A stretch of DNA of 61,892 nucleotides from Streptomyces viridosporus (GTDB lineage Bacteria > Actinomycetota > Actinomycetes > Streptomycetales > Streptomycetaceae), in NCBI RefSeq assembly GCF_002078235.1, contig NZ_MSGP01000340.1:1-61892 (forward strand), read 5' to 3'. This document shows, one piece after another, positions 41,832-50,440 of the stretch (position 1 is the stretch's first letter; every line of letters starts with the position of its first letter). The notes beneath the pieces are model-generated. The model had not been told where the DNA came from. It saw only the letters and a list, made by a program, of their open reading frames with translations, and made no database searches. Both the position numbers and the translations under genes were made by a program.

Positions 41832-43799
41832 ATGGAGATCGTGACGACGATCCGACGTGAGGTACTGACGCTGCCCGCCGCGCACCTGGGCCCCGACAAC
41901 CCGCTGCCCCCGCTGCGGCCCCTCGACGAGACGCACCGCGTCGAGGACCGCGACAAGGAGGACCTGCCGCGCGACATGGCCCGGCAGATCGGCTACGCAC
42001 CCCTGCACAGCCTGCTGCCCGTCCGCGTCCGCGACGGCTACGACCGCCGGCGCGAGCCGCGCCCGGTCGACACCCTCGTGATCGAGAACGACCGGCTGCG
42101 CGTCACCGTGCTGCCCGGCCTCGGGGGCCGGATCGGCTCCCTCGTCCACCGGCCCACCGGCCGCGAACTCCTCTACCGCAACCCGGTGTTCCAGCCCGCC
42201 AACTTCGCCCTCAACGGTGCCTGGTTCTCCGGCGGCATCGAGTGGAACATCGGTGCCACCGGCCACACCGCCCTGTCCTGCTCACCCGTGCACGCCGCCC
42301 GCGTCCCCGCTCCCGACGGCGGGGAGATGCTGCGCCTGTGGGAATGGGAGCGCCTGCGCGACCTGCCCTTCCAGGTCGACCTCTGGCTCCCGGAGGACTC
42401 GGACTTCCTGTACGTCGGCGTCCGCATCCGCAACCCGCACGAGAAACCGGTGCCGACCTACTGGTGGTCCAACATCGCCGTCCCCGAGGACTGCCGCGTC
42501 CTCGCCCCCGCGGAGGAGGCCTGGCAGTTCGGCTACGAGCGCCGGCTGCGCCGGGTCCCCGTCCCGGTGCACGACGGCACCGACCGCACCTACCCGCGCA
42601 ACAGCACCTACGCCGCCGACTACTTCTACGAGGTGCCCGAGCGGCGCAGGCGCTGGATCGCCGCCCTGGACGCCGACGGCCGCGGCCTCGTGCAGACCTC
42701 GACCGACGAACTCGGCGGCCGGAAGCTGTTCGTGTGGGGGAGGGGACCCGGCGGACGGCGCTGGCAGGAGTGGCTCACCGAGCCCGGCACCGGCGGCTAC
42801 TGCGAGATCCAGGCCGGACTCGCCCGCACCCAGCTGGAACACGTCCGGCTCGAAGCCGGGAGCGAGGTGTCCTGGATGGAGGCGTACGGCCCCTTCGACG
42901 CACGGCCGGACGGGGAGTGGACCGGCGTCCTGCGCGCGGCGGAGGACCGGCTCGAGGCGGTCCTGCCCCGCGCCGACGTCGACGCCGCCCGCACCGCCTG
43001 GCAGCCGTACGCCGACACCGAACCCGGCGAGAGGCTCGCCACCGGTTCCGGCTGGGGCGCGCTGGAAGTGCTGCGGGCCGGCTGGAAGCTGCCCGGCACG
43101 CCCTTCGACGAGAGCACCCTGGGCGAGGAGCAGGAGCCCTGGCTGCACCTGCTGCGCGCCGGGTCCCTGCCCGAGCCGCCGGACAGCCGGCCGCCGGGCG
43201 GGACGCTGGTCGCCCGGCACTGGCGGGACCAGTTGGAGACGGCACCCGCCACCCCGCTCACCGAGTACCACCTCGGCGTCGCCCAGTGGCACGCCGGCGA
43301 CCGCGCGCAGGCGGTGCGCAGCTGGGAGCGGGGGCTGCGGCACGCCCCGGTGCGGTGGCCGGCGCTGCGCTGCCTCGCGGTCGCCGACCAGGAGGACCGT
43401 CACCCCGAGCGGGCCGCGGAGCGCTACGCGCAGGCCTTCGACGACCTGTGGCGGGTGCGCCGTGAGGCCGGGGACGACGACGGCTCGTGGACCGCCGTCA
43501 CCGCCGCGCTCGGGCGGGAGGCGGTCGAGGCGCTGCTCGCGGTGGGGCGCACGGGGGACGCGCGGTCGGTGTGGCAGCGGCTGGATCCCGGGACCCGGGA
43601 GCGCGGGCGGTTCCGGCTGATCGAGGCGGGGCTGCTGCTGGCCGAGGGGCGGCGCGAGGAGGCCCGTGCCGTGTTCGACGCGGGCTTCGAGGCCGCCGAT
43701 CTGAGGGAGGGGGACGAGGTCATCGGACGGTTGTGGAGCGCGCTCACCGACGAACCGCTGCCGGAGCGCCACGACTTCCGCATGCGGCCCACGCCGTGA
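41832..43799 (+). CDS. DUF5107-like / aldose-epimerase-fold protein with TPR-like tail
   Basis: A 655-aa protein. Residues ~75-370 read as a galactose-mutarotase-like beta-sandwich (VIENDRLRVTVLPGLGGRIGSLVHRPTGRELLYRNPVFQPAN is the typical entry), as in DUF5107 proteins. Residues ~480-640 are helical repeats (EYHLGVAQWHAGDRAQAVRSWERGL; ERAAERYAQAFDDL) resembling TPRs. No signal peptide. Such proteins act on or sense carbohydrates in a few studied cases, but no reaction can be assigned. Its 3' end lies in a 32-bp tandem duplication that may act as a terminator toward the converging VOC gene. Confidence 0.8.
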   Translation: MEIVTTIRREVLTLPAAHLGPDNPLPPLRPLDETHRVEDRDKEDLPRDMARQIGYAPLHSLLPVRVRDGYDRRREPRPVDTLVIENDRLRVTVLPGLGGRIGSLVHRPTGRELLYRNPVFQPANFALNGAWFSGGIEWNIGATGHTALSCSPVHAARVPAPDGGEMLRLWEWERLRDLPFQVDLWLPEDSDFLYVGVRIRNPHEKPVPTYWWSNIAVPEDCRVLAPAEEAWQFGYERRLRRVPVPVHDGTDRTYPRNSTYAADYFYEVPERRRRWIAALDADGRGLVQTSTDELGGRKLFVWGRGPGGRRWQEWLTEPGTGGYCEIQAGLARTQLEHVRLEAGSEVSWMEAYGPFDARPDGEWTGVLRAAEDRLEAVLPRADVDAARTAWQPYADTEPGERLATGSGWGALEVLRAGWKLPGTPFDESTLGEEQEPWLHLLRAGSLPEPPDSRPPGGTLVARHWRDQLETAPATPLTEYHLGVAQWHAGDRAQAVRSWERGLRHAPVRWPALRCLAVADQEDRHPERAAERYAQAFDDLWRVRREAGDDDGSWTAVTAALGREAVEALLAVGRTGDARSVWQRLDPGTRERGRFRLIEAGLLLAEGRREEARAVFDAGFEAADLREGDEVIGRLWSALTDEPLPERHDFRMRPTP

Positions 43800-43854
43800 C
43801 GGGTCCGGACCGTGACGGACCCACGCCATGACGGGTCCGGGCCGTGACCGGACC
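43791..43854. repeat. 32-bp tandem duplication spanning the stop codon
   Basis: 43791-43822 and 43823-43854 are about 27/32 identical. Each copy can fold (GGTCCG...CGGACC; GTCCGG...CCGGAC). The first copy contains the TGA of the DUF5107-like gene; the second ends just before the converging VOC stop. It probably arose by duplication of a terminator hairpin. Confidence 0.65.
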
Positions 43855-43856
43855 GG

Positions 43857-44207
43857 CTAGGAGGGGTGGCGGTCCACGTACTCGTAGACCGCCCCGTCCG
43901 GATGACGCACGATCAGGTTGCGGCCCGCCGGGGTGGGGACCGGGCCCGCGATGATGTCGGCGCCCAGCTCGGCCAGTACCCGGTGGGCCTCCTCCACGTC
44001 CTTCACCGCGATCGTCGCCGCGACCTTGCGCAGCACCTCCAACTCGGCCGCGGGGCCGCTCATCAGCAGGAAGCAGCCCACCGCGGCGACCTGGACACCG
44101 CCCCGCTCGAACCGGAGGGCCCGGCCGCCCGCCAACCGCTCGTAGAAGGGGATGGCGGTCTCGATGTCGTCGACGCAGACGCGCAGTGTGGCACCCAGAA
44201 TCTCCAT
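43857..44207 (-). CDS. VOC-superfamily (glyoxalase/bleomycin-resistance fold) protein
   Basis: A 116-aa single-module vicinal-oxygen-chelate protein: LRVCVDDIETAIPFYERLAGGRALRFERGGVQVAAVGCFLLMSG for the first beta-alpha-beta-beta-beta unit, then VEEAHRVLAELGADIIAGPVPTPAGRNLIVRHPDGAVYEYV for the second half. The C-terminal metal-type Glu (YEYV) is present, but the first His position is not clear. It could be a lyase, dioxygenase-like or drug-binding protein. The ATG at 44207 is preferred because a TAGGCT hexamer lies seven bases upstream; the longer open frame starts in low-quality Arg/Pro sequence. Confidence 0.83.
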   Translation of the reverse strand: MEILGATLRVCVDDIETAIPFYERLAGGRALRFERGGVQVAAVGCFLLMSGPAAELEVLRKVAATIAVKDVEEAHRVLAELGADIIAGPVPTPAGRNLIVRHPDGAVYEYVDRHPS

Positions 44208-44214
44208 GGGAACG

Positions 44215-44220
44215 AGCCTA
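44215..44220 (-). promoter_or_regulatory. -10 hexamer of the VOC gene, leaderless spacing
   Basis: TAGGCT on the minus strand, seven bases before the ATG at 44207; no ribosome site between. Confidence 0.5.
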
Positions 44221-44317
44221 GTTGGGCCGGGCCGGGCCCGGGGACCGCTCCCGGACGATCTCCACACCCCGCCCCCGGGGACGTTACGCGCCCCGGGCCC
44301 CCGGGTACCCGACGGCC

Positions 44318-44809
44318 ATGCAGCGCTTGGAGCACTTGGAGCATCTGGACAAGCACCTGGTCGACGAGCTGGCTCAGGTGGCGCGCGAGACCGTACGCGA
44401 CGAACTGCGCGAACAGACGCGCAAGCAGCGGCGCAAGGCCGCCCTGTACGCCGCGTCCGGCGCCGTGGCCCTGTACGCGGGCGCGGCCGTCGCGCTGGCC
44501 GCGGGGCTCGCGCTCGCCCTGGTCCTGCCGGACTGGGCCGCCGCGCTGATCACGGCCGTCGTCCTGGGCGCCCTCGCCCTCGCCCTGCGGAACGCCGCCC
44601 GGCCCACCCCGGCCCGGGCCGCCGTTCCCGGGCAGCGGCACGTGCCCTCCGGCGGCACCGCGGCATCCGGTGGTGGCGCGGCCCCCGGTGGTACGGCAGT
44701 GTCCGGTGGGAGGACGGTGCCCGTTCCGCCGATGCCGTCCGTCCCGCCCGCCACGGGAGCCGTACCGCTGCGGCGGCCGAACGAGGGCAACGGGCCCGAA
44801 GCACGGTAG
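44318..44809 (+). CDS. Holin-X-like (phage_holin_3_6 type) membrane protein
   Basis: A 163-aa membrane protein: an N-terminal amphipathic segment (LEHLDKHLVDELAQVARETVRDELREQTRKQRRK), two hydrophobic helices (~43-65 and ~68-85), then a low-complexity Gly/Ala/Pro/Val tail of ~75 residues. This matches the common actinobacterial chromosomal proteins named after phage holins but not linked to lysis. It is not prophage: no phage genes are nearby. The ATG at 44318 is six bases after TACCCG, again a leaderless-like layout. Similar proteins are often found near gas-vesicle or stress genes; the gvp operon starts about 5.6 kb on. Confidence 0.75.
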   Translation: MQRLEHLEHLDKHLVDELAQVARETVRDELREQTRKQRRKAALYAASGAVALYAGAAVALAAGLALALVLPDWAAALITAVVLGALALALRNAARPTPARAAVPGQRHVPSGGTAASGGGAAPGGTAVSGGRTVPVPPMPSVPPATGAVPLRRPNEGNGPEAR

Positions 44810-44819
44810 GACCCTCGCG

Positions 44820-44845
44820 GGACCGGGCCGGCGGCGGCCCGGTCC
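44820..44845. terminator. Bidirectional hairpin between holin-like and LLM genes
   Basis: Perfect 10-bp stem GGACCGGGCC (44820-44829) / GGCCCGGTCC (44836-44845), six-base loop, 10 bases after the holin-like gene and 74 before the LLM stop. Confidence 0.75.
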
Positions 44846-44919
44846 TTCGCCGGGCGCGGCGGCCGGGGTGCCTGTCCCCTCGGCCGCTCGTTCCGCTCGG
44901 CCCGCTCGGGTCATTGGGG

Positions 44920-45882
44920 TCACTCGGCCTGCTGGAGCTGCGGCAGCACCTTCGTGCGGTAGAAGTCGAAGAAGCCGCGCAGGTCGGGGCCGATCTGGTT
45001 GACGTAGATCCGGTCGAAGCCGGCGTCGGCGAACCGCTGGAGCTCGGCGACGTGCTCGTCCACGGTGTCGCCGCACACCCGGTTCGCGCTCACCATGTCC
45101 TCGGTGACCAGGGACTGCACCTGCTCGAAGTGGGCCGGCGAGGGCAGCACCTGGCCCAGCTCGCCGGGCAGCAGCTCGTTCGCCCAGAGGCGGTGCACGG
45201 TGCGCACGCACTCCTCCCGGTCGGTGCCGTAGCAGACCTTGGTGCCGCCGCCGACCGGCTTCCCGCCGCCTCCGCCCTTGCGGTACTGCTCCACCATCGA
45301 GGCGTCCGGCATCATCGTGATGTAGCCGTCGCCGACCCGGGCCGCGAGCTTGGTCGCCGCCGGGCCGAAGCCGGAGATGTCGATCGGGACGGGCTCGTCC
45401 GGCACCGTGTACAGCCGGGCGTTCTCCACCGTGTAGTACGTGCCGTGGTGGTTGACCTCCTCGCCGGTGAACAGCCGGCGCATCACCTGGATGGCCTCCT
45501 CCAGCATCTCCAGCCGTATGTGCGCGGGCGGCCAGGCGTCCCCGAGGATGTGCTCGTTCAGCGCCTCGCCCGTGCCCACACCGAGCCGGAACCGGCCCTG
45601 CGTCATCACCGCGCTCGTGGCCGCCGCCTGGGCGACCACCGCCGGGTGCACGCGCACGGTCGGGCAGGTCACCGCCGTCTCCACTGGCAGGGACACCGCC
45701 TCGGACAGCGCGCCGATCACCGACCACACGAAGGGGCTCTGCCCCTGCGCGTCGCTCCACGGATGGTAGTGGTCCGAGATCCACAGACCCCGGAATCCGG
45801 CCTGCTCGGCCATCCGTGCCTGCTCGATCAGCTCGTCGGGGCCGTACTGCTCGCACGAGAGGAAATAGCCGTACTCGGGCAT
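44920..45882 (-). CDS. LLM-class F420-dependent oxidoreductase (G6PD-like group)
   Basis: A 320-aa luciferase-like monooxygenase-fold enzyme expected to use coenzyme F420. Typical elements: an N-terminal strand and helix with AEQAGFRGLWISDHYHPW, the middle block VRVHPAVVAQAAATSAVMTQGRFRLGVGTGEALNEHILG, and SGFGPAATKLAARVGDGYITM. These match the F420-G6P-dehydrogenase-like group, many of whose members are not actual G6P dehydrogenases. The ATG at 45882 has GGAGG at eight bases; the long upstream open frame is antisense noise. It is divergent from the NDH-2-like operon with 144 bases between. Confidence 0.9.
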   Translation of the reverse strand: MPEYGYFLSCEQYGPDELIEQARMAEQAGFRGLWISDHYHPWSDAQGQSPFVWSVIGALSEAVSLPVETAVTCPTVRVHPAVVAQAAATSAVMTQGRFRLGVGTGEALNEHILGDAWPPAHIRLEMLEEAIQVMRRLFTGEEVNHHGTYYTVENARLYTVPDEPVPIDISGFGPAATKLAARVGDGYITMMPDASMVEQYRKGGGGGKPVGGGTKVCYGTDREECVRTVHRLWANELLPGELGQVLPSPAHFEQVQSLVTEDMVSANRVCGDTVDEHVAELQRFADAGFDRIYVNQIGPDLRGFFDFYRTKVLPQLQQAE

Positions 45883-46026
45883 GGGGGGTGCCTCCGTGAC
45901 GTGGGGCGGTCCGGGTCCGGGGCCGGGTACCCGCAGGGCCCGGGCGGCAACCGGCGGACGTTTGGCGGCCCCGGCCGGGGGGACGCGGAAGGCTCCCGAG
46001 GTACGCGACAGCGCCGGAGGCGAACC

Positions 46027-47517
46027 GTGAGTCGACCCCGCATCGTGATCGTCGGTGCCGGCTTCGCCGGGTACCGCACGGCCCGGACCCTGTCCCGGCT
46101 GGCCCGGGGCCGCGCCGAGATCGTCCTGCTGAATCCGACCGACTACTTCTCTTACCTTCCCCTGCTGCCCCAGGTGGCCGCCGGCATCCTGGAGCCGCGC
46201 CGGGCCGCGGTCTCCCTGCCCGACACCCTGCCGCAGGTGCGACTGGTGCTGGGGGAGGCCGACCGCATCGACCTCGACGGGCGGACCGTGCACTACACCG
46301 GCCCCGAGGGAGACGGCGGCACCCTCGCCTACGACCGGCTGGTGCTCGCGGTCGGCAGTGTCAACAAACTGCTGCCCATCCCCGGCGTCGCCGAGCACGC
46401 GCACGGCTTCCGGGGCCTGCCCGAGGCGCTGTACCTGCGCGACCACGTGACCCGGCAGGTGGAGCTCGCGACCGCCACCGACGACCCCAGGAGCTGTGCC
46501 GCCCGGTGCACCTTCGTGGTGGTCGGCGCCGGCTACACCGGCACCGAAGTCGCCGCGCACGGGCAACTGTTCACCGACGCGCAGGTGGGCCGGCACCCCA
46601 TGCGCACCGGTATGCGGCCGCGCTGGCTGCTGCTGGACATCGCCGACCGGGTCCTGCCCGAACTGGACGAGCGGCTCTCGCGCACCGCCGACAAGGTGCT
46701 GCGCGAGCGGGGCGTGGACGTCCGCATGGGCACCTCCGTGAAGGAGGCCACGCACGAGGGCGTGCTGCTGACCGACGGCGAGTTCGTCGACACCCGCACG
46801 GTGGTGTGGTGCGTCGGTGTGCGGCCCGACCCGCTCGTCGAGTCGCTCGGGCTGCCCATGGAACGCGGCCGGCTGCTCGTCGACCCGCACCTGCGGGTGC
46901 CGGGCCGGCCGGAGGTGTTCGCCTGCGGCGACGCGGCCGCGGTGCCCGATCCGGACAGGCACGGGAAGTACACCCCGATGACCGCGCAGCACGCCTGGCG
47001 GCAGGGCAAGGTCTGCGCGCACAACGTCGCCGCGTCGTTCGGTGACGGCGAGTGGCGCGCCTACCGCCACAAGGACCTGGGGTTCGTGGTGGACCTGGGC
47101 GGCGTCAAGGCCGCCGCCAACCCGCTCGGCGTGCCCCTGTCCGGGCCGGTCGCGGGAGCGGTCACCCGCGGCTACCACCTCGCGGCGATGCCGGGCAACC
47201 GGGTGCGCGTCGCCGCCGATTGGCTCCTGGACGCCGTACTGCCGCGCCAGGCCGTGCAGTTGGGGCTCGTACGGTCGTGGTCGGTGCCTTTGGACACGGC
47301 GTCCCCCGAACTGGCGCGGGTGCCGGCCGGCCCGGCGGAGAGCCGGCCCGGGACCGAGCCCGCGGAGAGCCGGCCCGGCGGTGGGCCGACGGAGAGCCGG
47401 CCCGTGCCCGCGCCGCCCGCCGACCAGCCGCCCCCGGGCTCCGGCGCCGCCCCGGGCCCCGTCAAGCGCGCCGACCTTCCCGCAGACCCCGCAGACCCTG
47501 TCGAAGGAGACTCATGA
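46027..47517 (+). CDS. Type II NADH dehydrogenase-like FAD oxidoreductase
   Basis: A 496-aa single-subunit flavoprotein that would pass electrons from NADH to quinone without pumping protons. Two dinucleotide folds are visible: FAD at RIVIVGAGFAGYRTARTL and NAD at TFVVVGAGYTGTEVAAHG; the second FAD motif is VFACGDAAAVPD, and MTAQHAWRQGKVCAHNVAA is the NDH-2 helix. The C-terminal ~70 residues are an extra Pro-rich tail with the repeated unit ESRPG. GTG start with GGAGG six bases upstream. Its stop overlaps the transketolase start (ATGA), so the two are translationally coupled, an uncommon pairing. Confidence 0.9.
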   Translation: MSRPRIVIVGAGFAGYRTARTLSRLARGRAEIVLLNPTDYFSYLPLLPQVAAGILEPRRAAVSLPDTLPQVRLVLGEADRIDLDGRTVHYTGPEGDGGTLAYDRLVLAVGSVNKLLPIPGVAEHAHGFRGLPEALYLRDHVTRQVELATATDDPRSCAARCTFVVVGAGYTGTEVAAHGQLFTDAQVGRHPMRTGMRPRWLLLDIADRVLPELDERLSRTADKVLRERGVDVRMGTSVKEATHEGVLLTDGEFVDTRTVVWCVGVRPDPLVESLGLPMERGRLLVDPHLRVPGRPEVFACGDAAAVPDPDRHGKYTPMTAQHAWRQGKVCAHNVAASFGDGEWRAYRHKDLGFVVDLGGVKAAANPLGVPLSGPVAGAVTRGYHLAAMPGNRVRVAADWLLDAVLPRQAVQLGLVRSWSVPLDTASPELARVPAGPAESRPGTEPAESRPGGGPTESRPVPAPPADQPPPGSGAAPGPVKRADLPADPADPVEGDS

Positions 47518-49376
47518 ACACCGGTGAACTCGTCGAGCTCGGACAGCAGTTGCGCGTGGACAGTGTCCGTGCCGCGGCCGCCGCGGGCTCCGGGCACCCC
47601 ACGTCCTCGATGTCGGCGGCGGACCTGATGGCCGTCCTGTTCGCCCGCCACTTCCGCTACGACTTCGACCGCCCCGACCATCCGGGCAACGACCGCTTCA
47701 TCCTCTCCAAGGGCCACGCCTCGCCCCTGATGTACGCGCTGTACAAGGCGGTCGGCGCCATCGACGACGAGGAACTGCTCACCTTCCGCAAGCGCGGCAG
47801 CCGCCTCGAAGGGCACCCCACGCCCCGGCGGCTGCCCTGGGTCGAGACGGCCACCGGCTCGCTCGGCCAGGGCCTCCCGGTCGGCGTCGGCATCGCGCTG
47901 GCCGGGAAGCGGCTGGAGAGCGCCGACCACCGGGTGTGGGTGCTGTGCGGCGACAGCGAGCTGGCCGAGGGCTCGGTCTGGGAGGCGGCCGAGCAGGCCG
48001 CGTACGAGCACCTGGACAACCTCACGGTGATCGTGGACGTCAACCGGCTCGGCCAGCGCGGCCCCACCCGGCACGGCCACGACCTCGACGCCTACGCCCG
48101 CCGCTTCCAGGCCTTCGGCTGGCACACCGTCGAGGTGGACGGCCACGACGTGGACGCCGTCGACCGCGCCTACGGTGAGGCCGTCTCCACCGGGGGCCAG
48201 CCCACTGTGATCCTCGCCCGCACCCTCAAGGGCAAGGGCGTCGAGGCCGTCCAGGACCGCGAGGGCCTGCACGGCAAGCCGCTGCCGGAGGCCGAGGACG
48301 CGATCGCCGAACTCGGCGGTCCGCGGGACCTGCGGATCAGGGTGCAGGCACCGTCCGGCTCCGGCGCCTCCGGAGCGGGGGCGCCGTCCGCCGGGAGCAC
48401 CACCGGCCTCGAGCTGCCCCGCTGGGACAAGGGCGAGGAGGTGGCCACCCGGAACGCCTTCGGCGAGGCACTGGCCGCCCTCGGCACCGCGCGCGGTGAC
48501 GTCGTGGCCCTCGACGGAGAGGTCGGCGACTCCACGCGTGCGGAGTTCTTCGCCAAGGAGCACCCGGAGCGCTACTTCGAGTGCTACATCGCCGAGCAGC
48601 AGATGGTCGCCGCGGCGGTCGGCATGGCGGCGCGCGGCTGGACGCCGTACGCCTCCACCTTCGCCGCCTTCCTGACCCGCGCCCACGACTTCGTCCGCAT
48701 GGCGTCGATCAGCGGCTCCGGCCTGAACCTCGTCGGCTCGCACGCGGGTGTCGCGATCGGCCAGGACGGGCCCAGCCAGATGGGCCTCGAGGACCTGGCG
48801 ATGATGCGGGCGGTGCACGGCTCGACCGTGCTGTACCCGTGCGACGCCAACCAGACGGCGCGGCTGGTCGCCCGGATGGCCGACCTCGACGGCATCCGCT
48901 ACCTGCGCACCTCGCGCGGTGGGAGCGCGGTGATCTACGGGCCCGACGAGGAGTTCCCCGTCGGCGGCAGCAAGGTACTGCGCTCCTCCGACCGCGACCG
49001 GCTCACTCTCGTCGCGGCGGGCGTCACCGTGCCCGAGGCGCTCGCCGCCGCGGACGCCCTGGCGGGGGAGGGCATCGCGGTACGGGTGATCGACCTGTAC
49101 TCGGTCAAGCCCGTCGACCGGGACACCCTGCGCACGGCGGCCGAGGAGACCGGCTGCCTGGTGACCGTGGAGGACCACCACCCCGAGGGCGGCCTCGGCG
49201 ACGCGGTCCTCGAGGCCTTCGCCGACGGGCGCCCCGTGCCGCGCCTGGTGCGGCTCGCCGTGCGCGTCATGCCGGGTTCGGCCTCCCCCGCCGAGCAATT
49301 GCACGCCGCCGGCATCGACGCCGAGTCGATCGCTGCGGCCGGCCGGCTGCTGGTGGAGGAGGCGATCGTGCCGTGA
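47514..49376 (+). CDS. tkt: Transketolase
   Basis: A 620-aa thiamine-diphosphate enzyme moving two-carbon units between sugar phosphates in the pentose phosphate pathway. Evidence: SGHPTSSMSAADL, the TPP/Mg motif from GDSELAEGS through DNLTVIVDVN, the catalytic Glu in YIAEQQMVAAAVGMA, and GSHAGVAIGQDGPSQMGLEDLAMMR. It is slightly shorter than E. coli TktA, with a Gly/Ser/Ala linker (~285-305) between the two halves. The ATG has GAAGGAGA upstream and overlaps the preceding stop. As it sits in an accessory-like setting it is probably a second copy rather than the housekeeping enzyme. Confidence 0.93.
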   Translation: MNTGELVELGQQLRVDSVRAAAAAGSGHPTSSMSAADLMAVLFARHFRYDFDRPDHPGNDRFILSKGHASPLMYALYKAVGAIDDEELLTFRKRGSRLEGHPTPRRLPWVETATGSLGQGLPVGVGIALAGKRLESADHRVWVLCGDSELAEGSVWEAAEQAAYEHLDNLTVIVDVNRLGQRGPTRHGHDLDAYARRFQAFGWHTVEVDGHDVDAVDRAYGEAVSTGGQPTVILARTLKGKGVEAVQDREGLHGKPLPEAEDAIAELGGPRDLRIRVQAPSGSGASGAGAPSAGSTTGLELPRWDKGEEVATRNAFGEALAALGTARGDVVALDGEVGDSTRAEFFAKEHPERYFECYIAEQQMVAAAVGMAARGWTPYASTFAAFLTRAHDFVRMASISGSGLNLVGSHAGVAIGQDGPSQMGLEDLAMMRAVHGSTVLYPCDANQTARLVARMADLDGIRYLRTSRGGSAVIYGPDEEFPVGGSKVLRSSDRDRLTLVAAGVTVPEALAAADALAGEGIAVRVIDLYSVKPVDRDTLRTAAEETGCLVTVEDHHPEGGLGDAVLEAFADGRPVPRLVRLAVRVMPGSASPAEQLHAAGIDAESIAAAGRLLVEEAIVP

Positions 49377-50320
49377 CCGACGGCGACGGCGTGCGGACGG
49401 TCCGGGCCGGCCGCCGCACGGTGGGGATACACCGGCCGGACAAGGTGTTCTTCCCCGGCGGCGGGGACGCCAAGGAGTACACCAAGGGCGACCTCGTCGA
49501 CTACCACCGGGCCGTCGCCCCGTTCATGCTGCCGCACCTGCGGGGCCGCCCGCTGATGCTGGACCGGCGCCCGGACGGCATCGGCGGCCCCCGGTTCATG
49601 CAGAAGAACACCCCGGACGGCTACCCGGAGTGGATCACCCGCGTCGAGGTCGCCAAGGAGGGCGGCACCGTCCGGCACACGGTGTGCGACGACACCGCCA
49701 CCCTCCTCTACCTGGTCGACCAGGCGAGCATCACCCTGCACCGCTGGCTGTCCCGTGCCGACGGGGCCGACGGTGCGGACGGCGTCGACCGGCCCGACCG
49801 GCTGGTGTTCGACCTCGACCCCGCGGGCGACGACTTCGCGACGGTGCGGGAGGCGGCGCGGCTGCTGAGGGAGCTGCTCGACGAGCTGGAGCTGCCCTCG
49901 GCGCCGATGACCACCGGCTCCCGCGGCCTGCACGTGGTCGTGCCGCTGAACGCCGACCACGGCTTCGACGACGTGCGCGCCTTCGCCCGCGAGGTCGCCG
50001 ACACGCTCGCCGCCGAGCACCCCGACCGGCTCACCACCGCCGCCCGCAAGAAGGACCGCGGCGACCGGCTGTACCTCGACATCCAGCGCAACGCCTACGC
50101 GCAGACCGCCGTCGCCCCCTACACCGTCCGCGCCCTGCCCGGCGCCCCCGTCGCCACTCCCTTCTCCTGGGACCGGCTGGACGACCCGGATCTGCACGCC
50201 CGCCGCTGGACCGTCGCGGACGCCGTGGAACAGGCCCGCACCGACCCGTGGGCCGGGCTGCCCCGCCGGGGCCGTGCCCTGGGGCCCGCGCGCCGCCGGC
50301 TGCGGGCGCTGCGCGGCTGA
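49373..50320 (+). CDS. LigD-type polymerase/primase domain protein
   Basis: A 315-aa stand-alone version of the NHEJ polymerase domain of bacterial LigD (archaeo-eukaryotic primase fold). Evidence: the N-terminal IHRPDKVFFPG, a RFMQKNTPDGYPEWI segment, the metal motif VFDLDPAGDDF with two Asp, the TTGSRGLHVVVPL strand and DIQRNAYAQTAVAPY. It can fill gaps and extend ends with NTPs or dNTPs; no ligase or nuclease domain is attached and no Ku gene is in the window. The GTG at 49373 overlaps the transketolase stop and has GGAGGAGG upstream. Third gene of the NDH-2/transketolase/polymerase set. Confidence 0.93.
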   Translation: MTDGDGVRTVRAGRRTVGIHRPDKVFFPGGGDAKEYTKGDLVDYHRAVAPFMLPHLRGRPLMLDRRPDGIGGPRFMQKNTPDGYPEWITRVEVAKEGGTVRHTVCDDTATLLYLVDQASITLHRWLSRADGADGADGVDRPDRLVFDLDPAGDDFATVREAARLLRELLDELELPSAPMTTGSRGLHVVVPLNADHGFDDVRAFAREVADTLAAEHPDRLTTAARKKDRGDRLYLDIQRNAYAQTAVAPYTVRALPGAPVATPFSWDRLDDPDLHARRWTVADAVEQARTDPWAGLPRRGRALGPARRRLRALRG

Positions 50321-50440
50321 GCGACCGGGAGCGGTAGCGGTACCGCCGACCGACCGGAAACGCAGCAGGAGCACGGCAATCGGGTGAGTCCGTGGAGGTT
50401 TGGCGAACAGACATGCGGCCACACGGAGGGGGAGGTGGTC

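Noticed and set aside
44318..44809. Prophage remnant suggested by the holin-like gene
   Set aside because: The family is common on actinobacterial chromosomes and no other phage gene, integrase or att repeat is nearby.
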